Shown here: positions 1 through 8,655 of the stretch, in pieces
How the letters are laid out: every line of letters begins with the position of its first letter
How positions within the stretch are numbered: the first letter of the stretch is position 1
Assembly (NCBI GenBank): GCA_964626565.1
Contig: CAZVFX010000077.1
Location: 1 to 34,180, forward strand
Length of the DNA stretch: 34,180 bases
From: CAZVFX01 sp964626565
GTDB lineage: Bacteria > Myxococcota_A > UBA9042 > CAIXZC01
Direction: 5' to 3'
Notes under the pieces: generated by a model
What the model saw: only the letters and a program-made list of their open reading frames with translations
Databases searched by the model: none
Told to the model about the DNA's origin: nothing
Translations under genes and position numbers: made by a program

Positions 1-2
1 TG

Positions 3-1028
3 CCCCACCCGAACTATCGAGAGCACGCGGCCCTGTTCTGGGTGTTGAACCACGAAAAGACCCAGCCACCCGATTTTGAACGTCCGTGGACCCTCGATCG
101 TGACTACGTCGGCTACTACCCCGATCCCGACGAGAAATGCTATGGGAGCTACATTCCCCTCGATGAGGACTACCTCACGGAAATTGATCTGCTGTATATC
201 GCGGATGCATACGGCGTGTACACCCTGGACATGGTCGGATGCAGCGAACTCAAAGCCGCGCTCGACTACAGTAAAGTGATCAAGGGCGGGTTCACGCTCG
301 ATGAGGTCAAGGTAATTGAGGCCTTTGCGGAACGAGGAGGAATGGTTATTGGGGAGTTTAACACTTTCGCCTCCCCCACTCACGGTGAACCCCGGGAACG
401 GCTGGAGAACCTCTTCGGCGTACGCTGGACCCGGTGGGCAGGACGATACTTCGAGGAGCTCAGCAGTATTGACGATGTGCCGGTCTGGGCAAGGCGCAAT
501 TGGTTGAAGCAGTACGGCGTGCCGTGGCGCTTCAAAGGCCCCGGCTTCCTGTTGGTACACGAGGACGAGCGGCTCTTTGTGCTTGAATCACCTTCCGAGG
601 CTGCGGTTGAGGGGATGAAGATCCGCAATCTCGAGATGTTTGATCAAGTGTTGATGGGCACCAAGAACGACACTCCGTTTCTTTATTGGTTCGACATAGT
701 GGAAGCCCTGCCCGAGACCGAGGTGCTGGCTGAATACGAGCTCGAAGTGACCGCCAAGGGATTGCGGGAGCTGCGCAAGTTCGGCGTGCCTGCCAGATTC
801 CCTGCAGTATCGAGGGTGTCACGCAGCCCGCTCAGAGTCTATCTGGCCGGGGATATGTCCGACGCCCGCGTCCCGGTGGCGCCCTACTACTGGGCTGACT
901 GGTTCAAGGCGGTGCGGACCGCGCTTATCAAGAGTGACGACGAGTACCAGCGTGTTTTTATGTGGGAGTATTACTTCCCTCTTGAGGCCAATCTTCTGGA
1001 TATTGCCAGGGCTTCTTTGGGGTATTGA
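3..1028 (+). CDS. GATase-like exopolysaccharide-locus protein, 5' truncated by the window edge
   Basis: The reading frame is open from base 3, and the residues before the first possible GTG at 42 (ending HAALFWVLNHEK) read as normal protein, so the true start lies upstream of the window. The visible part is about 341 residues. Its pattern suggests a class-I glutamine-amidotransferase-like or beta-galactosidase-trimerisation-like Rossmann fold: a hydrophobic strand (IDLLYIADAYGVY), then GGFTLDEVKVIEAFAERGG, then a strand with MVIGEFNTF, then the LFGVRWTRWAGRYFEEL segment. I see no clear catalytic Cys-His-Glu triad, so enzymatic activity is doubtful. The stop TGA (1026-1028) overlaps the next gene's ATG by one base, which implies translational coupling. 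The context is a polysaccharide export and modification operon. The fold is an inference; no named family was recognised. Confidence 0.7.
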   Translation, partial: PHPNYREHAALFWVLNHEKTQPPDFERPWTLDRDYVGYYPDPDEKCYGSYIPLDEDYLTEIDLLYIADAYGVYTLDMVGCSELKAALDYSKVIKGGFTLDEVKVIEAFAERGGMVIGEFNTFASPTHGEPRERLENLFGVRWTRWAGRYFEELSSIDDVPVWARRNWLKQYGVPWRFKGPGFLLVHEDERLFVLESPSEAAVEGMKIRNLEMFDQVLMGTKNDTPFLYWFDIVEALPETEVLAEYELEVTAKGLRELRKFGVPARFPAVSRVSRSPLRVYLAGDMSDARVPVAPYYWADWFKAVRTALIKSDDEYQRVFMWEYYFPLEANLLDIARASLGY

Positions 1029-2344
1029 TGAGGTTGTTGTGGGCAGGAAGGTTTTGGGTCTGGGCTGTGCTGGTGGTGTTGCCCGCGTGCTCACCTGCCT
1101 GGCACAGTCATTTTGCTGAGGATGCGATGAGGGAATGCGCACGGCAATGGGAGCAGGACGACATTCGACCTGCGGTGGTGAGCGCGGCTGCCAACGATTG
1201 GCTGGCCGTGGTCCCCTACCAGCCTGAGCAGGTCTCCGAAGACCCGCCGGCGCAGTTTTCGAGCCCCCTCGAACGGGTCCCGGGACGCGAATATCTGGCG
1301 CTCGTTTCTTTCCCCGATCCGGCCGCACCCGAGGCTCCCGGCAGGTGTTACCTGTACGACTCCGCCCTGGCCTTGCTGTGGTACGCATGGACCGGAGAGA
1401 CCCGGCTCGCCCATGGGCTGGCTGAAACTCTCATCCTGCTGCAAGGCGAAGACGGCCGCTGGGGCTTCAGCTTCTCTTCGGGACCGGATGGCTACTATAA
1501 CGCCGCCTATGTCCGGCATGGAGCAGTGGCTTGGGCCGGTTATGCGCTCTTCTATTTTGCCCTTCATTTCGATCATCCGCGTGCGCGCGAAGCCTCAGAG
1601 TTGGCGGCCGGCTATTTGTTGAACCACCGCGCGTCGGAAGAAGACAGCATGTATCCCGGCCTGGTGACCGGCGGCTATGGCCAGTGGAGCAACGACGGCG
1701 ACCGATTCCGGGAAGGGTACGTTTTCCCCGCGGCGGTGACCGAGCATCAACTGGATACACACATGTTCCTGGCTCAAATGGGCGCGGTCGAGGCGTCGGA
1801 ATTGGAGCTGAGAATCATGGAGGTGCTGTGGATGCCGCGAAGCGGCCGTTTCGCGGTGGCAGCATGGCCTGACTCCATCAACGAGGCCCGGGCTTTGGAC
1901 GCTTCGGGAGCGCTGGGCGCCCTTTGGCTCAAATCCACCGGAAGGGATGATAGCGCACAACTCAGTCTCGCCTTTACCCTGGACCGTTTTGCGATAGAAG
2001 TGGACCATCTGTTGGGTTACCGCCCGTACCTCGACCCTGTGGATGCGGCCGGGGACGGTAAGGCGCCTGAGCTTATTTTTTCGGAAGGTAGTTTTGCCGT
2101 GGGGCTCGCCGCCCACCGGTTGGGCCGTCAAGACGTGGTGCAAAGATGCCTCCAATTGGGGGCTCGACTGGCCTGTCTGGGCGGACCGGGCATTCCGTAC
2201 GCCAATCAGGATCGACCTCCGTTTACGGTGCGGTCCGCCGCTGCTTCGACACTTTGGTATCTGTTCCTGGAGAGGGAGATCCGGTTGGGTGAACCGGCTC
2301 CCTTGTTTCCCCTTTTCCCCTCGTCTTTGGGAGGTGCGGGATGA
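1028..2344 (+). CDS. Lipoprotein with (alpha/alpha)6-barrel-like (glycoside hydrolase / C5-epimerase-like) domain
   Basis: A 438-residue lipoprotein. The ATG at 1028 overlaps the previous TGA (TGATG); a TTG three bases earlier is possible but less likely. The signal peptide ends in a lipobox (LPAC, Cys21). The mature part is helical and rich in Trp, Tyr and Ala, with features of (alpha/alpha)6 toroids that act on polysaccharides: YDSALALLWYAWTGE, GRWGFSFSSGPDGYYN, LDASGALGALWLKSTGR and GIPYANQDRPPFTVRSAAAS, the last recalling the PYA motif before a closing helix. The D-glucuronyl C5-epimerase, GH8 and GH9-like groups share this appearance, and I cannot choose among them. The protein presumably trims or modifies the exported polymer in the periplasm. 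Its stop TGA overlaps the next ATG by four bases (ATGA at 2341-2344). Confidence 0.75.
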   Translation: MRLLWAGRFWVWAVLVVLPACSPAWHSHFAEDAMRECARQWEQDDIRPAVVSAAANDWLAVVPYQPEQVSEDPPAQFSSPLERVPGREYLALVSFPDPAAPEAPGRCYLYDSALALLWYAWTGETRLAHGLAETLILLQGEDGRWGFSFSSGPDGYYNAAYVRHGAVAWAGYALFYFALHFDHPRAREASELAAGYLLNHRASEEDSMYPGLVTGGYGQWSNDGDRFREGYVFPAAVTEHQLDTHMFLAQMGAVEASELELRIMEVLWMPRSGRFAVAAWPDSINEARALDASGALGALWLKSTGRDDSAQLSLAFTLDRFAIEVDHLLGYRPYLDPVDAAGDGKAPELIFSEGSFAVGLAAHRLGRQDVVQRCLQLGARLACLGGPGIPYANQDRPPFTVRSAAASTLWYLFLEREIRLGEPAPLFPLFPSSLGGAG

Positions 2345-4764
2345 CGCCCATTAAGACCGCATTGGTTGCCTTCGTCGTTTGTGCGGGACTGGTTTCGACG
2401 TCCAGCGCCGCGGCCAAGGATTGTCCGCGGGCACATAAATGGATGAAGAAGAATGACCTCGTCAAGGCAGAGAAGGAGGCTCGCCAGTGCCTGAAGATGC
2501 GACCCGGGCGCCCGGCCTACCACTTCCTCCTGGCCCGCATCCTCGCAGCGCAGAATAGGTACGACGAATCGCTGTCGTGGCTTGCTTCTGCCCACAAGCG
2601 CCTACCGCGCAACCACGAGATCAAAGCGTGGCAAGCACGTGTGCTGGCGTGGAAAGGGGAGTTGGACCTGGCCTGGAAGGGGCTGGAAGGACTGCCCAAG
2701 AAGGCCTATCGCAACCGCGATACGGCCCGGCTTGTTGCCGATATCGCCTATTGGCGCAAAGACTACGAAACCGCGGTGGCCAAGTACGACTACTACCTGC
2801 GACGGTGGCCGGACGAACCCACCGCGGTGAAGAACCGGGTCTTGAGCAGGTGGCAATTGGGCCAGAAGGAGCAGGCGGAAGAGGAACTCAGAGACATGTG
2901 CGCTCGATGGCCGGAGAAAGAGCGCTCCTGCGAACTCTGGCAGTCGGTGACCATGCTCAACAACCTGCAACTCACCGAGGACGAGTGGGCTTCCCTGGGC
3001 AACGTGGGCAAGCGTCCCGACATGGTGACTCTCGAATTCTTGCGAGCCCGCGTGGCCGCAGCGCAGAAAAAGTACGAGCTTGCCCTCGCCTGGCTGGATG
3101 AAGCCGAGGCCAGGGAACCAGAGAACTCCGAGGTGCTGGCATGGCGGGTGAGAGTTCTGGCGTGGCAGGGCAAACTTGGTGAGGCGTGGGAAAAGAGCAA
3201 GGACCTGCCCGCTGAAGAGAGCTGGGACTACGACCTGGCCCGGCTCATGGCCGACCTGGCCTACTGGACCGAGCATTACGAAATGGCCGTCGCACGCTAC
3301 GATGCGGTTCTTGAAAAGGACCCGGACGATGTTGACGCCTTCAGCAATCGGGCCATGTCCCGCTGGCACCTCGGCCTGTTCGACCAGGCGGAAGCGGATT
3401 TCGAGGTGCTCAAAGTTGAGCCTCCCTGGAGGTCTGAACCTTGCGACCTGACCATCGCCAGGGAGCACCTCCACGCCGGGGATCCGGAAGACGCCGAGGC
3501 TGCCGCAATGCAATGCCTGGCGCAGCGCCCCGACCAGGTTTCAACCTGGTACCTTCTGTCCCGTATCTTCACCGAGTTGGAGCGCTACGATGAGGCGTTG
3601 GAGTGGGTGGACGCGTCCTTGAAACGTTATCCCGACGACCTGCAGTTGCAGGCCTGGCGGGTACGCATCATCGCGCGGCGGGGAGACCTGGACCAGGCGT
3701 GGCTGGAGTTGCGGGCCTTTCCGGCCCGGGCTTTCGACGACCAGGAGACCGCTCGCCTGGCCGGTGACCTGGCCTTCTGGCGCGGCGACTGGGAAGTCGC
3801 AATTCGACGGTACGATTCCTATCTTACCCGGTGGCCGGAGGACCTGGCTGCAGCCAAGAACCGCGCCCTGGCTTATGACGGGCAAGGGGATGGCTTGCGC
3901 GCCGAAACCGACCTGGAGTTGCTTTGCGGGCTGGAGATGGAGGCAGAAGGAGCGTGCCTCGCTCTCGGCCGGCTGAAGAGACGATCCAAGCAATACGCGC
4001 TGCTGTTGCAACCGGGCTACATGATGAACGGTACCGAAACCTACGGCTTCAACGAGCTCCTCCACCTGACCGGGCAGGCTACCGAAACAGTGGCGCTGGG
4101 CGGGGCCATCGATTTTCGCCACCGCAAACAGGAAACCGGCGTCGACACGGACGTGTACTTTGAAGGGTCCGGCAACAAGCAGATCGACGAGCATTGGTCG
4201 CTGTACGGATCTGCCGGTTTTACCGTTGCAGCAGACTTCTCTCCTGTCTGGGCAGTTCAGATTCAGCCGGCGTACCGGTTTGACAACGGACTTCAGTTGC
4301 GGCTGAAGTACTGGCGCATGCAATTCAAGGAGTTGGGCAGCAACATAATCAGTCCCAGGGCTTCCATGTACCTGGGGCCGTTCTTTTATGACCTGCGCTA
4401 CTTCCTCACCATCGACGACAATGGAGATGTCGGCAACTCGGGCCTTGGCAAGGTGATGTACTTCTTCCACCAGTTCTCAGTTCACGTGGGCGCAGGCGTG
4501 GGCGACCGCACCGACTACATCTACCAGGAGCTCCCCGACGGAAATGTCGATCGTTTCTGGCTTGTCCTCGCAGGCGTCGGGTGGCAGTTCCATTGGCGGC
4601 ATCGCATTGCGCTGGACTACTCCTACCGCAACGAGCGGGCCAGCTCGGCTGTAACCCAGGCAGACCCTACGGGGTCGTTGCCGTTTATCACGCCCGTCGA
4701 GGAGAGCTTGGTTGACCAGAAGCATCTCCACGAGTTCCTTCTAGGGTACAAGGTGAACTTCTGA
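2341..4764 (+). CDS. TPR-repeat outer-membrane protein with C-terminal YaiO-like beta-barrel
   Basis: An 807-residue exported protein with a type I signal peptide (positive MTPIK, hydrophobic core, cleavage near STSSAAA). Residues ~25-550 form a TPR superhelix. Three similar blocks are visible, marked by repeats of ARLVADIAYW / ARLMADLAYW / ARLAGDLAFW, each followed by YD-x-YLxRWPxD. From about residue 551 (LLLQPGYMMNG) to the end the sequence alternates as amphipathic strands (YRFDNGLQLRLKYWRMQF, ASMYLGPFFYDLRYFLT, WQFHWRHRIALDYSYRNE) and finishes in VNF, as expected for an outer-membrane barrel. The tail matches the YaiO-type barrel pattern. The TPR-plus-barrel design is the known layout of PgaA, PelB and BcsC exopolysaccharide exporters, so this is the likely outer-membrane secretion component. 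It starts inside the preceding stop (ATGA) and ends in TGATG with the next gene. Confidence 0.85.
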   Translation: MTPIKTALVAFVVCAGLVSTSSAAAKDCPRAHKWMKKNDLVKAEKEARQCLKMRPGRPAYHFLLARILAAQNRYDESLSWLASAHKRLPRNHEIKAWQARVLAWKGELDLAWKGLEGLPKKAYRNRDTARLVADIAYWRKDYETAVAKYDYYLRRWPDEPTAVKNRVLSRWQLGQKEQAEEELRDMCARWPEKERSCELWQSVTMLNNLQLTEDEWASLGNVGKRPDMVTLEFLRARVAAAQKKYELALAWLDEAEAREPENSEVLAWRVRVLAWQGKLGEAWEKSKDLPAEESWDYDLARLMADLAYWTEHYEMAVARYDAVLEKDPDDVDAFSNRAMSRWHLGLFDQAEADFEVLKVEPPWRSEPCDLTIAREHLHAGDPEDAEAAAMQCLAQRPDQVSTWYLLSRIFTELERYDEALEWVDASLKRYPDDLQLQAWRVRIIARRGDLDQAWLELRAFPARAFDDQETARLAGDLAFWRGDWEVAIRRYDSYLTRWPEDLAAAKNRALAYDGQGDGLRAETDLELLCGLEMEAEGACLALGRLKRRSKQYALLLQPGYMMNGTETYGFNELLHLTGQATETVALGGAIDFRHRKQETGVDTDVYFEGSGNKQIDEHWSLYGSAGFTVAADFSPVWAVQIQPAYRFDNGLQLRLKYWRMQFKELGSNIISPRASMYLGPFFYDLRYFLTIDDNGDVGNSGLGKVMYFFHQFSVHVGAGVGDRTDYIYQELPDGNVDRFWLVLAGVGWQFHWRHRIALDYSYRNERASSAVTQADPTGSLPFITPVEESLVDQKHLHEFLLGYKVNF

Positions 4765-7010
4765 TGATTCGCGTGCCCAACACCGCACTCCTGCAAGGCC
4801 TCGCCGGCGCGGCCGTGCTGGTCGTATGTTGTGCATCTCTGGCCGGTTGCCAGTCTGCGGAAGGGACTCACGACACTACCCATTATCCGGGAGGCGCGGC
4901 CTTCCGCACTTATGGGGACTACTTCCAGATCAATGAAGGTGCCGGGTGGAAGACTTTTTACGCGAAGGGAGTGAACCTGGCGGTTGCCGTGCCTGGCAAA
5001 TGGCCGGGGGACCTGGACCCGACACTTGACGACTATCTGCTGTGGTTCGAGTGGGTGGCCGGTGCCAATTGCAACGTGGTGCGTCTGTACACTCTCCACC
5101 GGCCACAGTTCTATCACGCGCTCGGTGAATGGAATTCATCAAACCCGGGCAAGCAGGTGTACCTGGTCCAGGGGATCTGGCTTGACGAACTTGATGAGGC
5201 CGATGAAGAGCTGGACTACATCACCCACGGCACCGCCCAACTGGACGAAGAGATCCGGTATGTTGTAGACGCCGTACACGGCCAGGCGTCCATTCCTCAC
5301 CGCTTCGGCAAGGCGTACGGCAGCTACACCCACGACGTCTCCAACTACGTGATGTCGTGGCTTCCCGGCCACGAAATGAGCGGCAAGCTCGTCGAGAGGA
5401 GTAACCAGCGTTGGCAGGCGGCGACCTCCTGGGATGGGAAGTACATCAGCGTGCAGAATGGGCTGCCCATCGAAGCGTGGGTTGCCCGGTCCCTCGACTA
5501 CATCACCTACTACGAACTCGACAAGTACGGGACTCAGCACCCGGTGGCGTGGAGCAACTGGCCTGCGCTGGATCCTATCCATCATCCTACTGAAACCGCA
5601 CGTTTCGGCCAGGACGTCGTCGACGTTGACTTCGGTTCCTTCCAGACTCACTCGCCTTTCGAGGCCGGCATATACGTGTCGTTTCACGTATACCCCTTCA
5701 ATCCGGAGTTCATCATCTACGACCCCGACTATGTCAAGGTAAAGGACAAGTACGGGGAAACCAACAGCTACCTGGGCTACTTGCTGGACCTCAAGGCCCA
5801 TTTTCCCGGCATGCCCGTGTTTGTCACCGAATACGGCCTGCCATCCAGTATGGGCAACGCACACCGCAATCCCAACGCCTACGACCACGGCGGGTATAGC
5901 GAAACCCAACAGGCCCAGAACGTGGTGACGCTCTACAAGAACATCCAGGACAGCGGCGCGGCCGGCGCGGTGGTGTTCGAATTCATGGACGAGTGGTTCA
6001 AACGCTCCTGGATGACCAACCCGACAACCATCCCCGCTGAAAACGGCAACATCTGGTACGACCTGCTCAACCCGGAAGAAAGTTTCGGCATGATCTCCTA
6101 CTACCCCATTCCGGGCCAGAGCATCCTGGTCGATGGAAATGCCCAGGATTGGCCTGGAGTTGGCAAGGAGTTGGTGGTCCAATCGGCCCAGGCCGTGGGC
6201 GGCGGCGACAGCGGCCGGACTCTCTCGGGACTGGCAGCCGCGGCAGATCCGGCCTTTGTGTATCTTCTGGTGGACACTGCGACCAGCGGCCTGCCCCAAC
6301 TCGAAGATTCAGTATGGTTCATCGGCATCAGCAGCTACGGTGGTAATACCGGGGACAGCCGTTTTCCCGATGTTGACGCCGGAATCGCCGGAGGGCGTGG
6401 GTTTGAATCCATGGTCGTGCTTGACGGCGAGAAGCAGGAGTACCGCCTGTTGGTCGACGATCAATATGATCCCAGCGACAAGGTCAACTATAACAAGGGC
6501 GAAAGCGGAGTTCCGTACGCCAACGACAACGGCTCGTACAGCCTCTTCAAATACATGATCAACAACGATGAGCAGTACGCTTCCACCGATCTCGGCGTGA
6601 CCAAGCAGTGGTATTATCCCGGCAAGCTGCAAAGAGGCAATGTGGCCGAGAATTCCCTCGCTCATTTCGAGACCGGCCCCGGTGGAGTGCTGGAAATCCG
6701 CCTTCCGTGGCATGCCTTGTGGGTCACCGATCCTTCCAGCCGGCAGGTGCTGTTCGACGATCACGATACCCTTGGGTGGGATAGTCAGGGTACTGACGGA
6801 TTCAGGCTCGCCGTGGTCATTGCGAGCCGCGGTCAGGATGGTGCCTTAAAGATTGAGGATGTGCTGCCGAGAGATGGATTCAGCGGCGGCAGCTTTCAGG
6901 GGGAGGTCCTTCCTCTGTATACTTGGGAGACGTGGGGCGCGGTTTCATACGAGCCCCGCAAGAAGCCCCTTTTCTACGCACTCGGTGAGGTGCACGGAGA
7001 GACACCATGA
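4764..7010 (+). CDS. Lipoprotein TIM-barrel glycoside hydrolase with CBM9/DOMON-like C-terminal domain
   Basis: A 748-residue lipoprotein (lipobox LAGC, Cys29). Residues ~45-445 look like a (beta/alpha)8 glycosidase of the GH2/GH5-like clan. The YAKGVNLAV strand opens the barrel and NVVRLYTLHRP follows. SWLPGHEMSG puts Glu204 where clan members place the acid/base residue, and VFVTEYGLP puts Glu356 where the nucleophile is expected. Residues ~452-735 begin with ILVDGNAQDWPG, the typical opening of CBM9/DOMON-like sandwiches, and end in ASRGQDG...ETWGA. The enzyme probably cuts or trims the exported polysaccharide at the outer membrane, like the hydrolase part of PgaB or PelA. It is coupled to both neighbours (TGATG upstream, ATGA downstream). 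The exact GH family and substrate are not determined. Confidence 0.8.
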   Translation: MIRVPNTALLQGLAGAAVLVVCCASLAGCQSAEGTHDTTHYPGGAAFRTYGDYFQINEGAGWKTFYAKGVNLAVAVPGKWPGDLDPTLDDYLLWFEWVAGANCNVVRLYTLHRPQFYHALGEWNSSNPGKQVYLVQGIWLDELDEADEELDYITHGTAQLDEEIRYVVDAVHGQASIPHRFGKAYGSYTHDVSNYVMSWLPGHEMSGKLVERSNQRWQAATSWDGKYISVQNGLPIEAWVARSLDYITYYELDKYGTQHPVAWSNWPALDPIHHPTETARFGQDVVDVDFGSFQTHSPFEAGIYVSFHVYPFNPEFIIYDPDYVKVKDKYGETNSYLGYLLDLKAHFPGMPVFVTEYGLPSSMGNAHRNPNAYDHGGYSETQQAQNVVTLYKNIQDSGAAGAVVFEFMDEWFKRSWMTNPTTIPAENGNIWYDLLNPEESFGMISYYPIPGQSILVDGNAQDWPGVGKELVVQSAQAVGGGDSGRTLSGLAAAADPAFVYLLVDTATSGLPQLEDSVWFIGISSYGGNTGDSRFPDVDAGIAGGRGFESMVVLDGEKQEYRLLVDDQYDPSDKVNYNKGESGVPYANDNGSYSLFKYMINNDEQYASTDLGVTKQWYYPGKLQRGNVAENSLAHFETGPGGVLEIRLPWHALWVTDPSSRQVLFDDHDTLGWDSQGTDGFRLAVVIASRGQDGALKIEDVLPRDGFSGGSFQGEVLPLYTWETWGAVSYEPRKKPLFYALGEVHGETP

Positions 7011-8554
7011 CAGGACACGCCACCATTGCACGGTCACTGGCAACGCTGACCCCACTGGCGCTTCTCTTGGCGCTGATGCTTCACGTCAGCCCATGTCTGG
7101 CCAATCTCGTTCCCAACTACTCTGCAGAAGATGTGAATCCGGAGGACGACTCATTGCCTCTCGGATGGATCAGCAGTGACTGGGGCGACTTTGAGGCGTC
7201 CTTCGAGTACCTGTCCGACGGTTTCTACGGTTTTCGGTCCCTGAAGGTGACGGGCAGCCAGTTCGGAACCGAAGGGGATGCGAAGTGGAAGTCATCGATG
7301 ATCGAGGTGGACACGGGCGGGGGTGCGTACGTGCTCTCCGACTACTACCGTTCCGATGTGGAAACCGAACTTACCCTGCTCGCCGTCGGTGACGGGGGCT
7401 TGGAGCAATGGCTCACAGCCGAAAAGGTCCCCGCCTCCTCGGAGTGGGCGTTTGCCGAGGGGGAGGTAACCCTGCCGACCTGGACCACTCATGTCCAGGT
7501 AATGCACATCATTTCCGGGACCGGCTGGCTCATTACAGATGGGTACTCTCTGGAAAAGGGAGCCCTGGCCGATGATCCTGACGATCCGGATGACCCCGAC
7601 GACCCTGATGACCCCGACCCTGTGACTCCCTCCGAGACCTCCGGGGCAAAGGTGAGCGTCGTAACCGACGACGGCTTCAACTCTTTTCACACCCATGCAT
7701 TCCCCATCATGAAGAAGTACGACATCCGGGGAACCCACTTCATCCATACCGATTGGGTGGACAAGCCGGGCTGGAATGAGGGTCCCGACAACCACATGGA
7801 CTCCACAAAACTGAAGGACCTCGCCAACGAAGGACACGAACTGGGGTCCCACGCCAAGGAACACCCGCCCGCAGGCGTCTTTGCCGACTACACCAATGCA
7901 GAGTTGGAAGACCAACTACAGGGGTCCAGGTCGCGCTTGGAAGGGTTTGGATTTGAGGTGGAGGGTTTTGCCCCTCCCGGCGGTTCCTTTGATGACGACG
8001 TGATCCAGATCGCCAAGCAGCATTACTCGTACCTGCGCACCATCGAACAAGGCATCAACCTGCCCGGCTTTGATGCTTATCGACTCAAGTGCTATCGCGT
8101 CGACAACACCACCACCATGGAACAACTGGACGGGTGGGTGAAAGAGGCCGCGGACAAGAAGGGTTGGGTAGTGCTTCTCTACCACAGATTCAGCGACGAC
8201 CCGGAGGAGCTGCAAAGCTCTGCAATGACTTTTGTCAAACCCTCCGACTTCGACAAACAGATGTCCTATCTCGCCGACTCCGGCGCCACCGTAAAGCCCA
8301 TGGGGGAGATTCTTGAAGTGTGGAGCCCCTCGGAAGTCAAGGAACCCGTTGACCCCGGCAATGGCAACGGCTGGGGGAACAACTCACTGCCGCCGCCTGC
8401 CACCATCGACGATACCGGTGACTCCTCCAGCACCGGCTCCGACGGTTGCTCAGCCGGAGGACGGGCGCTTCCGGGCGCGGCTGTGCTACTCGTCTTCCTG
8501 ACCGTTATTGCGGCTTTGTTGCGCCGCTTTGGAGTAGCTCCCCGCGTGCCCTAG
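7007..8554 (+). CDS. Polysaccharide deacetylase (NodB/CE4) with N-terminal CBM-like domain and MYXO-CTERM anchor
   Basis: A 515-residue exported protein. A signal peptide (about 1-32) leads into a jelly-roll, carbohydrate-binding-like domain (33-185, opening NLVPNYSAED). A linker of DDP repeats follows (about 189-205). The NodB domain starts at ~213: motif 1 is VVTDDGF (Asp222 as metal ligand), motif 2 is GHELGSHAKEH (His282 and His286), motif 3 is degenerate (FAPPGG, no Arg), and motif 5 is VLLYHRF (His393). The C-terminus has Gly-Cys481-Ser-Ala-Gly-Gly, a hydrophobic stretch and Arg-Arg, which is the MYXO-CTERM sorting signal. It is likely a surface-anchored deacetylase for the polymer exported by this operon. 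The ATG overlaps the preceding stop by four bases. Confidence 0.88.
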   Translation: MTGHATIARSLATLTPLALLLALMLHVSPCLANLVPNYSAEDVNPEDDSLPLGWISSDWGDFEASFEYLSDGFYGFRSLKVTGSQFGTEGDAKWKSSMIEVDTGGGAYVLSDYYRSDVETELTLLAVGDGGLEQWLTAEKVPASSEWAFAEGEVTLPTWTTHVQVMHIISGTGWLITDGYSLEKGALADDPDDPDDPDDPDDPDPVTPSETSGAKVSVVTDDGFNSFHTHAFPIMKKYDIRGTHFIHTDWVDKPGWNEGPDNHMDSTKLKDLANEGHELGSHAKEHPPAGVFADYTNAELEDQLQGSRSRLEGFGFEVEGFAPPGGSFDDDVIQIAKQHYSYLRTIEQGINLPGFDAYRLKCYRVDNTTTMEQLDGWVKEAADKKGWVVLLYHRFSDDPEELQSSAMTFVKPSDFDKQMSYLADSGATVKPMGEILEVWSPSEVKEPVDPGNGNGWGNNSLPPPATIDDTGDSSSTGSDGCSAGGRALPGAAVLLVFLTVIAALLRRFGVAPRVP

Positions 8555-8655
8555 AGTCTGAAAGTCATAATCTCCTAAAGAACAGGTCTGCTTCTGCCGT
8601 CCATTGCAAGTTGGTGCCGCGCGAAGTTTCACAATCGGTTCGATGGAGGAAGTCG

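Noticed and set aside
5139..6299. A 386-codon minus-strand frame opposite the glycoside hydrolase
   Set aside because: The sense strand encodes a coherent enzyme with coupled start and stop; the antisense product has no recognisable features.
8446..8655. Upstream extension of the second deacetylase to 8446
   Set aside because: It overlaps the previous gene, has no ribosome-binding site, and would bury the signal peptide 70 residues inside.
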